Source: Pardosa pseudoannulata
Lineage: Eukaryota; Arthropoda; Arachnida; Araneae; Lycosidae
Length of the DNA: 64,000 nucleotides
Assembly: GCA_032207245.1 (NCBI GenBank)
Contig: CM063501.1
Coordinates: forward strand, 77,196,686-77,260,685
Direction: 5' to 3'
Part shown: positions 54,848 through 64,000 of the stretch, piece after piece
Layout of the letters: each line of letters opens with the position of its first letter
How positions within the stretch are numbered: position 1 is the stretch's first letter
Notes under the pieces: generated by a model
Told to the model about the DNA's origin: nothing
Database searches by the model: none
What the model saw: only the letters and a program-made list of their open reading frames with translations
Translations under genes and position numbers: made by a program

Positions 54848-55371
54848 ACTCAATCAGCTTGAAACTATTTTAACGTAAATTAAAACTATGTTAAAACTTT
54901 AACACATACTACAGAAAATAATATTAAATTGCTATGTATGCTTAATCCTTTTTAATCCCAACTGATATACACATGCAAGAAATCTGAAATGTCACCTAAC
55001 GCTGATCACATACAACACGAAGAAAAAGTATTGAATGAACTAGATATTAATTATGACCTTGGAGTAAAGATAAACAGAACCGAGTGAGTCGGCGATCAGC
55101 GGAAAGATAAAAGAGAAGTAAATTCGAAACGCTAATAGAATAGAATCAGGCAAAACTATTCTATTCTTAATTTTTGTTAAAATTATCTACATTTTCATTA
55201 AAATATTTTGTTATTTATGCAGGGTAGAAAATAAATATAAACCGATATTTTAACACTAGAATTACAGAAAAATTCATTTTGACAACTTACCAACTTTATT
55301 TGACTCAATCTGACATTTGTATTTAAAAAAAATAAGAAAACAACCTATATACCTATCTTTCTATTTACTTA
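54848..55371. other. AT-rich intronic sequence, no recognised features
   Basis: Nothing supportable between the piggyBac-like element and the Helitron. Confidence 0.35.
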
Positions 55372-56024
55372 CTAGCATATAGCCCGTCATATGACGGGAT
55401 AAGTAAACTTTTTAAGTTTACAGATTTGTAAAGTACCCTATGAGGCCGGTAAAAAAAATGGTTTGTTTTTTGGCTGAGAATTATCTTGCAACAAAAAATA
55501 ATCGATAATTAAATTTAAAATTATTACCCATGTATCTAATCTATTATTTGAGCTAAGTGTAAAATAAAATTATTTACGTAATACCTAAGCTCAGTGATAA
55601 ACCGTATGAAAATAATGCAGACGATGTTTAAATAACTTAAAATAAAAAATGATGAAATGAGATGGTTTAATAATGAAGTCATAATGCTAGCAAAATATGT
55701 TATTTTTACCTATTTGTTATGTGATAAATTGATAAATTTAATCGCCTGCTCTTAAAATAGGGCTTGACATAATGACATTAAACGATTGAAAAGGAGGAAA
55801 GGGGTGGATTTCGAACGTTTTAAAGAAGACAGTATTTTTCGATGTGATAGGAAGCATATTTATACCAATTTATTTAGGAGAAGATAAACTTTACTCGCTT
55901 TGAATTTTTCTAATCCTAACTCATCAAGAATCCAATATGGATGCATCTGTCCATTCCAGGTCAAACTGCTTCATAAATTCGAGGACATACGGACAGATAA
56001 CTTAGGCTACTATTCTATAGGGGA
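55372..56024 (-). mobile_element. Non-autonomous Helitron, copy 3
   Basis: Minus-strand 5' end TCCCCTATAGAATAGTAGCC at 56024; 3' palindrome CCCGTCATATGACGGG (55383-55398), seven bases, CTAG (55375-55372), followed by T. It is 653 bp because the segment between the 'TTTTTGGCTGAGAATTAT' and 'CAACAAAAAATAATCGAT' blocks is deleted. The base before its 5' TC is G, as part of a CTAG, not the A seen for the other two copies. Confidence 0.88.
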
Positions 56025-56435
56025 CTAGCGGTAGATCTGTTTGAAGTCAAAGTGTGCTGCATTTCAGTTTTGTGTACCTTATAAGAAGCTTTGTAACACT
56101 TACATAGTATTAAATGCATACATTTATTTTTAATGTTAATTAGAGTGGTAAACAACTATTTAGTTCTACATAAAACACACATATAGGTTTATAATAATAA
56201 TTAAAAGTAAGAAAATTACAATAAAAAATTGAAAACTTTATTAATAAAGTTAAATATAATAAAAATGTATTGATAAACTGTAAAATGTTTAGCATAGACC
56301 TTTGCTCTCTCTAAAAAGATTTCTAAATCTCTACCCACTTTAATTCTATTTACAGAAGAATTACTGTAATTCAATTGTTAATTCTAATGCTTAATGAGTG
56401 TGACACTACTACTACTTCTATTATGAGGTTTAATA
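56025..56435. other. AT-rich intronic sequence, no recognised features
   Basis: No feature seen between the Helitron and the end of the gag-derived sequence. Confidence 0.35.
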
Positions 56436-59400
56436 TATTTCCCTTTTCGATTTGCGGGCATAAAATTTATTAGCCTCAATGACAGGATTTTTACTTATGA
56501 CAGGATTTTCTAGAGTCGCAACAGTTCGTGTTGAGTTAAAGCCATTTAATTCCGATTTTCTCTGAAATAATTCAGCTTCCTTCTACTCACTTCTGAAGCT
56601 CTACAGATGTCAAGAGTCTTCTATAGGGTTGAATCTCCTTCTCTTAATACTCTTTCTTGTAAAGTTTGTCAAAAACACCAAGAACAATGAGATGGCTAAT
56701 GAAACTTTCACTGTTATCTCCATACTTGCAATGTTTTATGAGCTTCTTTAGTTCCGTTCGAATTTCGATGCTTTCATACTGTCCTTGACAGCGGGTATTA
56801 AGTATTTACTGTCCACAACTATATTTCTTCTAGGATTAGCATAATCTTCAATTGCTTTTAAAACTGCTTCTGAATTATTCTTTTGATGGCAGGTAGTTGA
56901 AACGCACAGTTCTGCAGCTCTACAGATGTCAATAGTTTTCTCGAGGGTTGAATCTTCTTCTCTTACTAATCTTTCTTGCAAGTTTGTCAGAAACACCAAC
57001 AAATGCGATCTCTAATGTCACTTTCACTGTGATCTCCATAATTAAGTATATATCTGTCCGCAACTATATTTCTTCTAAGATTGGTATAATCTTTAATTGC
57101 TTTTAAAACTGCTGCTAAATTATTCTTTTGATCTGCAGTTAGTTGAAACGCGTAGTTCTGAAACTTTACAGATGTAAATAGTCTTCTAAAGGATTGAATC
57201 TTCCTCTCTTAATATTCTTTTTTCCACCAGTTTGTCCGAAACACCAAGAACAATGACATCGCTAATGACACTTTTACTGTGATCTCCATACTAGCAATGT
57301 TTTGCGAGCTTTTTTAGTTTCGTTACGAATTTGTCTAGGCTTTCATACTGTCCTCGACAGTGGGTATTAAGTATATATATCTGTCCTCAACTATTTCTTC
57401 TAGGATTAGCATAGTCTTCCATTTCTTTTAAAACTACTGCTAAATTATTATTTTGATCGGCAGTTAGTTAGCCTTCTCCAGGGTTGAATCCCCCTCTCTT
57501 AATATTCTTCTCGCAACAGTTTGCCAAAAACACCAAGAACAATGAGATCGCTAATGAAACTTCACTGTGATCTCCATACTTGCAATGTTTTGTGAGATTC
57601 TTTAGTTCCGTTCGAATTTAGATGATTTCATACTGTCCTTGACAGAGGGTATTAAATATATATCTGTCCACAACTATATACCTTCTAGAATTAGAATAAT
57701 CTTCAATTGCTTTTAAAACTGCTGCTAAAATATTCTTTTGATCAGTAGTTAGTTGAAACGCACAATTTTAAAGCTCTACAGATGTCTAGTCTTCTGTAGG
57801 GTTGAATCCCTTTCTCTTAATAATCTTTCTTGCGAAGTTTGTCAAAAACACCAAGAACAATGGGATCGCTAATGACACTTTAACTGTAATATCCCTACTC
57901 GCAATGTTTTGCAAGCTTCTTTAGTTCCGTTATGAATTCGTAGATGCTTTCATACTGTCCTTGACAGTGGGTATTAAGTACATATCTGTCCATAACTATA
58001 TTTCTTCTAGAATAGTATAATCTTAAATTGCTTTTAAAACTGCTGCTAAATTATTCTTTTGATCAGCAGTTAGTTGAAACGCACAATTTTAAAGCTCTAC
58101 AGATGTTAATAGTCTTCTCGAGGATTGAATCACCTTCTCTTAATACTCTTTTTTGCAACAGTTTGTCAAAAACACCAAGAATGAGAGATCACTAATGACA
58201 CTTTCACTGTAATCTCCATACTCGCAATGTTTTGTGAGTTCCGTTCGAATTTCCATGCTTTCATACTGTCCTTGACAGTGGGTATTAAGTATATATCTGT
58301 CCACAACTATATTTCTTCTAGAATTAACATAATCTTCAATTTCTTTTAAAGCTGCTGCTAAATTATTCTTTTGATCGGCTGTTAATTGAAACACACATTT
58401 CTGAATCTCTGCAGATGTCAAAAGTCTTCTCGATGGTTTAATTTCCTTCTCTTAATAATCTTTCTTGCAACAGTTTGTCAAGAACACCAAGAACAATGAG
58501 ATCGCTAATGACACTTTCACTGTGATGTCCATACTTACAATGTTTAGTGAGCTTCTTTAGTTTCGTTCGAATTTCGATGCTTTCATACTGTCCTTCACAG
58601 TGGGTATTAAGTATATATCTGTCCACAACTATATTTCTTCTAAGATAAGCTTCAATTGCTTTTAAAACTGTTGCTAAAGTATTCTTTTGATCGGCTGTTA
58701 GGTGAAACTCCCAATTCTGAGGCTCTACTGGTGTCAATAGTCTTCTCGATGGTTGAATCTCCCTTTCTTAATAATCTTTCTTGCAACAGTTTGTCAGAAA
58801 CAATAAGAACAATGCGATCTCTAAAGACATTTTCACTGTGATCTCCATACTCGCAACGTTTTGCTAGCTTCTTTAGTTCCGTTACGAATTCGTCGATGCT
58901 TTCATACTATTCTTGACAGAGGGTATTAAGTATATATCTGTCCACAACTATATTTCTTCTAGGATTAGCATAATCTGCAATTGCTTTTAAAACTGCTGCT
59001 GAATTATTCTTTTGATCAGCAGTTTGTTGAAACGCACAGTTATGAAGCTCTACAGATGTCAAAAGTCTTCTCTAGGGTTGAATCTCCTTCTCTTAATAAT
59101 CTTTCTTGCAAGTTTGTCAGAAACGCCAAGAAAAATTCGATCTCTAATGACACTTTCACTGTGATCTCCATACTCGCAATGCTTTGTGAGCTTTTTTATC
59201 TCCGTTACGAATTCGTCGATGCTTTCATACTGTTGTTGATAGCGGGTGCTAAATATATATCTGTCTACAACTATATTTCTTCTAGGATTAGCATAATCTT
59301 CAATTGCTTTTAAAACTGTTGCTAAATTATTCTTTTGATCGGCAGTTAGTTGAAAAGTATTAAACAATTCTACTGCTTCTTCGCCAACACAATTTAGAAA

Positions 59401-59520
59401 AATTGCCACTTTCACATCATCCAGTATTTTAGCATGACTTTCTGTTTTTAGAAATATTTCGAAATTCTGTTTCAACTCTCTGCACTCTTCGGCACATATC
59501 CAGTCAAATTGGAACACTTT
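56436..59520 (-). pseudogene. Ty3/gypsy gag remnant with an amplified central segment
   Basis: The minus-strand frame 59517-59059 begins FDWICAEECRELKQNFEIFL and continues through EAVELFNTF, FQLTADQKNN, AIEDYANPRRNIVVDRYIF, SIDEFVTEIKKL and SVIRDRIFLGVSDKL. This order matches gag (capsid) of arthropod Ty3/gypsy elements, where 'W..WKQ.FE.YL', 'NP(R/K)(K)N...(E)R(Y)' and 'SID.FVT.L' blocks are followed by 'IRDRIV.G'. The central part (from FQLTADQ to the LxxTIDICRAAEL block) is then repeated about eight more times downstream. A C-terminal piece with SELNGFNSTRTVATLENP lies at about 56440-56570. Stops and frameshifts break most copies. No protease, reverse transcriptase or integrase is present. 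Confidence 0.85.
56570..59400 (-). repeat. ~320-bp tandem array made of a gag segment
   Basis: The minus-strand gag segment recurs with the landmark 'ctttcatactgtccttgac' (or variants) at about 56771, 57343, 57628, 57949, 58258, 58578, 58898 and 59221. One further copy near 57050 has lost that landmark. Typical spacing is 309-323 bp (107 codons would be 321). Frames open in single units: 56748-57002, 58140-58421, 58438-58737. Confidence 0.92.
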
Positions 59521-59591
59521 GGTGTTTTACGATACGTATCCATTATTATAAAACATATTACTAATTTTGAAGTTCAACCTCGACACCACCA

Positions 59592-59732
59592 TGTTATATC
59601 TGGTATCTTTATTAATGTACTCATACACAGTTACAGTTACAATAAAAACAGAAGTACACAGTTATAAGCACAGTTTACAACAGTTCGAAGATCAATAAGA
59701 TCACTGATCTGTAGCAATAAACTAGTAGATGT
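59592..59732 (-). mobile_element. Truncated LTR of the gag-bearing element
   Basis: Minus-strand reading gives an AATAAAG signal followed by a terminus ATATAACA. Immediately after it comes TGGTGGTGTCGAGG, which looks like a tRNA primer-binding site (TGG complements the tRNA CCA end), and then the gag leader. The far end of the LTR is not seen because a piggyBac-like element begins at 59733. No second LTR occurs in the window. Confidence 0.6.
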
Positions 59733-60258
59733 TTAACCCTTTTTATCCTGACGGTACTTATAAGTACCGCTTCAATAAAACACCAATATATTCCTAATAA
59801 AGCCGTGTTTCTTGACGTTACTCACAAGGACATTAATGATACAGTTCCTACAGCAGAAAAGAAATGACAGCACCAATCAGGAATCCTTTTTATTAGCGTA
59901 GTACTGATTTTATAATTGGCGTGCTGCATTCGAAGGTCATTTTGTGGTAGAGTTGATACACGTGTTGTTCAATTGAGTAAATTTAGTCTTTGTTACCAGT
60001 TATTTGGTACTATATAGACTTCTATATTTCGCTGGTAACCATTCATTTGTTTTATTCATAATTTAATGTTTTATTTTCTATCGTAGATTCAAAAATATAT
60101 GTTGGTAATAGAAAGTACCAGCTGCAAAATTAAATACTAAAATGCAGTAAAAATTAATTTTCTTTTTTCTATGATTATTCTCTATTAAAACTTATCTAAT
60201 GGTGCAAAAATGCAGTAAGAAAATTAATGGTAAATTAATTCAGGATATAAAGGGATAA
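59733..60258. mobile_element. piggyBac-like MITE, right TTAA mutated
   Basis: TTAA at 59733-59736, then CCCTTTTTATCCTGA; the right end, inverted, reads TTAT then CCCTTTATATCCTGA (14 of 15 match). The right-hand target copy is ATAA (60255-60258) on the + strand, one base from TTAA. A subterminal palindrome CGGTACTTATAAGTACCG lies just inside the left end. No coding frame. Confidence 0.75.
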
Positions 60259-62730
60259 ATGGAAAATAAATACTTAGCGTATAATATTTATCACTACAAT
60301 ATATTAGTATGTATGTGATATCTATTAACTACTGTTGTTAATACCAACATTTTTTTTTGCATTCCAGAGAAACTTTTATTGAGGTGAGTAGTTCATTGGC
60401 ACTTAAATTGGTACTTCTGACTCTTTGACTAAATTGACTCTTTTTTTACATATTGAATAGCCTATGCACATGTATTTTTTATAAACTATCTATTTATCTG
60501 CCTAATTAAATCTATCTATCTATCCCTATGAATATTTGTAATTCAGAAAAAAATTTTTTAAAGCAATATTTTTCTGTCCAATGGGGAAATTAAAGGAAGT
60601 AACATCTTTTATTGTACAAGAGATTTATTTTCAATGCTGTTAATAGAAAATTATGTGTGTTATTATACTTAAATGGAAACTTTAATCAATATATTTCATG
60701 TAAAAGTTTATGTATAAAATATTCTATAAAATAGCTAAAATGCCTTAACAATTCCGAAGGAATATAAAGGAGTTGAATAAATGGTTTTATATTTATAAAA
60801 GTATACCTAAAGTGTTCAAAATACCTATATTAATAGTATCTACAAAGTGTTTTCATGTTCAAGTTTAAATATTTTGAAAACCACCACCAAAAAAAAGTTT
60901 AAAACAATGTTTGAAGTTTAAATCAGCTCTGTAGTTGTTTAAAACTATAAAATGTTTTTTAACACAAACTGTTCAGAGAGGAGTAAATTCCTTTGAAACT
61001 TCCAAATAAATGAAATTATACGCGGAAACAATACTTTGATGTTTAACATAAAATGTTCTATGAAGGAAAGTATAAAAAGTTTTCAAGAGGAAAATTTAAT
61101 GCAAGCCCACTTTTCTAGTAATAAATTAGAAAAAATATAAAAAAAATTCTTTGTTCTAATATTTTGAAACAAGAACAATATTAAATGTAATTTAAGTTTC
61201 AAAGCGACTTAAAAAATGTTATTTTAAGCATATGAATTTTTACCTATGCATAATTTTTTAAACCATATAGTATATATCTTTATCAGTCTAAATTTCTGAA
61301 CAATATTTTACAGTCAGAAAGTAATGAGTACATGTATATGCATGTAAATTTATATATGAAAGATCTGTAAAAATTTATAACTGTTTGAACGGAAGTATTT
61401 TAAACATTAATAAATAATTTCTTTATCAATATGAAATCAATGGTATGTTTAGAGTAAGTTTTATTACAGTTATTATTAAATAGGTATGTGACAATATACA
61501 CAGCAAACAATATCAAGTATAATATTTGTTTCAGAGTTACAGAGCAGAAACAATTGGATTCTTTCAGAAATTGAAAAATTTGATGTAAAGGTATTATGCT
61601 TAAAATATACTTTGGAAGCTAGTTCAATAAAGTTACTAGTTATGCGATTATGCCTACAACGTTTAAAAACTTACAGAATTTTTTTTTCTCTCCAAAAGAA
61701 AAATATTTCTAAGAGAAAGTAGTATAAAGTTTAAATCTACACTATACTTTAAATCTTACCAAAAAACTAAAATAAAATTAAAACAAACTCATAAACAAAC
61801 GGGGAACTTTTAAAAATTCGAAAACAAATAAAATTATACTCGCAAACAATATTTCTACTTTTTTAAAACTATTTCTAAAAAGAATAATAATACATGTGTT
61901 CGAGAGGAAAGTTTAATGTAAACTCTTTTAATAATAAATTTAAAATATTCATAACAAAAATTTCTTTGCTCTAAAATTCTGAAATGAAAACAAATATTAA
62001 ACATAATTTAGGTTTCAATATAGGTCTGACAGCAGATGTGAAACTGTTGGCTTGTTTTAAACGCATGAAGTTTTAATTTATTAAGGCGAACTCATAAAAT
62101 TTTAGACTCTAAAACGAAATGTAAACTTTTTTTATTTTAAATTTCTAAACAGCAATACTTTGGGGTTAAAAAAATAAAAATTTATTTTTAAATGATGTGT
62201 GCGAAAAATATTTAAAACTGTTTCTATGGAAATTTTAAAAAGGATTTTAAATAATTTGTAACATATTTTAGAATTGTGTTTATTTCTATTATTTTAAATA
62301 GAAATCTGAAAATACAGAAATAAAATAAATTACAGATAGTATTGGCTGAAAAGTTCAGACAGAAAATAAATTCTTTCAGGTGTATAAATTTGTTTTGGTA
62401 AATTTTTTTCACATATGAGTTGTCAATTTTTCAAGTATGAAATGTAAAAATATTTCAACTCAATTTAGAATTTTAATACCTGAAGAAATGTGGAATAAAA
62501 AGAACGTAAATAAATATTATGTAAAATGAGCTATCTATGGATAGTGCTTAACATAATGTGTACGGGTACATTTCTTAGCGGAATTATATCGGGACAGGGC
62601 GTTTTGCTTGTAAATTTAGTTATACATTTAAATCTCAATAGATCGAAAATTATTTCATTTTTTAACCAACTTTCCGTATTTTACATTGAAATATATAAAC
62701 AAATATATATAAAAATACAAATACATATAT
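60259..62730. repeat. AT-rich sequence with a two-copy ~815-bp-spaced duplication
   Basis: A block at about 60961-61260 ('aaataaatgaaattatac.cg.aaacaatact', 'gaggaaaatttaatg', 'ttctttgttctaatattttgaaa') recurs at about 61776-62080 with moderate divergence. Outside these copies nothing is recognised. The 62-codon minus frame 62224-62412 is a chance frame. Confidence 0.55.
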
Positions 62731-62755
62731 AATAAATAAATAAATAAATAAATAA

Positions 62756-62850
<95 letters not shown>
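62731..62850. repeat. Compound (AAAT)n(TA)n microsatellite
   Basis: About seven AAAT repeats followed by nearly 90 bp of TA and TACATATATA. Confidence 0.96.
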
Positions 62851-62852
<2 letters not shown>

Positions 62853-64000
62853 TATAATATCATTTTCGCAAGGATAAATAAAAAGTTAATTTTAAATCCC
62901 AATTGATTATTGTAATCAACCTTCTCGTTCTGTGGTTCCGCATCGACTAATGTAAAAACTAGTTTTTATTTGTCTAAATTTTTCCAGAATCTATGTAGTA
63001 GACAAGAACATTCGGCTTCGTTTTCTTGTATATACCGTTATTTTTGTACCCACAAACAAACCATGTTGTTACACTAACCCGTATTAGTACGTATCCCGTG
63101 CTCAAGTATCAATAGTCAGAAAACGTACTAGGAAGTGGCCCGCATAGAATGCGTTAAGATTGATGCCAGACCTATATGAAAACATAAAATTTTAAATACA
63201 TTACATTCATACTTCCATATTAATATGAAAAAAAAATTTCATTTCTAGAAAATTGATTTTATTACCATTATTGATGTCTATAACATTCTAAAACATTCTT
63301 TACATTATGCCATGCTAAAAATGGTTTTTTTTAAATTTAAAATTCTAAAAATCTGGAATTTGAAATAAATTGCCTGTGTATGAATTTTTAGTAAATTTAA
63401 TTATCTACATATAGTGCATAAGATTGACCTTTAGACGTAGATAGAAACATATTTTAAAAACTTTCATACGATACGTTACTATAAAAATTGTTAGAATTGA
63501 TTTTACTAGCATTATTACTATTATGCATATTTTATGTCTACTTTTAAATACTACATTCAATGTGTTTCAATAAAAGAAGGACAAGAATTATTATACTCCA
63601 TAAATTTTTAATCATATCCCGTGTATCACAAAGATTACATTATGGGTTACATAAAATATAATTACATGAAACTCCAGATTGTTAATTTTGTGTATTCTAA
63701 GTAACAATAGTAAAATGACTAGATTTTTTGACTTTATATAAGGAGCAGATCAAACTGCAGTTAAAATCGGGGAATGAAGCATTTTCTTAAATAAATATAT
63801 TTTAATCTTCGTATAGAACTGTGTGTCTCAAAACTAAAATAGATAAGTTATTAATTTGCATCTTAATTTAATGAACATAAGTGCAATACGTCAGTCGATA
63901 TCTACAGTATTACACAGCACTTTCACATTATTTCGTTTTTTGGGGGTATTATTGGGGTGATTCGCAAAGCATTGTTTGCATAACATTGTTTGCATAAGGA
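62851..64000. other. Intronic sequence to window end, no recognised genes
   Basis: A less AT-rich part at 62920-63170 has small palindrome-like motifs (CCCGTATTAGTACG, GTATCCCGTGC) and ends in 'GAATGCGTTAAG', which resembles the right end of a piggyBac-like element, but no left end was found. The remainder holds nothing supportable. Confidence 0.3.

Noticed and set aside
62920..63160. A sixth piggyBac-like element ending at GAATGCGTTAA
   Set aside because: The right end looks plausible, with palindromic motifs inside, but no matching left end preceded by TTAA was found.

Overview
This is a stretch of an extremely AT-rich eukaryotic (metazoan) genome with one recognisable host gene. A CpG-rich segment at about 39.3-39.94 kb ends in a 33-codon first coding exon whose product matches the N terminus of phospholipase C beta (PLCB1/Plc21C type). 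It has an in-frame upstream stop and a GTGAGT splice donor. Intron 1 then runs at least to the window end (more than 24 kb), because I found no second exon. The mix of I/R1-like LINE, tRNA-derived SINEs, Helitrons, piggyBac elements and long (TA)n tracts fits an arthropod, perhaps an arachnid, but the sequence does not prove the lineage.

The rest is repeats. Tandem arrays with unrelated units follow one another: ~1.07 kb (2.3-5.9 kb), ~245 bp with a (TA)n tract in each unit (11.0-12.85 kb), ~190-280 bp (18.6-19.95 kb), ~231 bp (23.85-24.95 kb), ~173 bp (27.86-28.37 kb), a ~118 bp monomer in a ~355 bp higher-order unit (29.0-32.5 kb), ~560 bp with a dimeric subfamily (32.86-39.27 kb), ~478 bp (50.4-53.7 kb), and ~320 bp built from a Ty3/gypsy gag segment (56.57-59.4 kb). 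Older two-copy duplications lie at 13.2, 16.1, 17.1, 42.0, 43.3 and 61 kb.

Mobile elements sit in and between the arrays, and many can be placed to the base. Three Helitrons (5919-7027, 13796-15704, 55372-56024; minus strand) share a 5' TC, a 16-bp terminal palindrome and a 3' CTAG; one interrupts the 1.07 kb array at a site visible empty in sister units. Five piggyBac-like elements end at TTAA or a one-base variant and carry subterminal palindromes; one interrupts a Helitron at a site empty in another copy, and another keeps the cysteine-rich C terminus of its transposase. Two solo LTRs of one family have perfect 5-bp target duplications. There are also SINEs of two tRNA-derived families, a 3' LINE fragment with RNase H, a foldback element, and a TA-flanked inverted-repeat element.

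Nesting gives relative ages: the gag array, the ~118-bp satellite, the LINE and the first Helitron predate the insertions they contain. The PLC-beta promoter begins directly where the ~560-bp array stops. Boundaries of arrays and of unassigned stretches are approximate because everything was read by eye.
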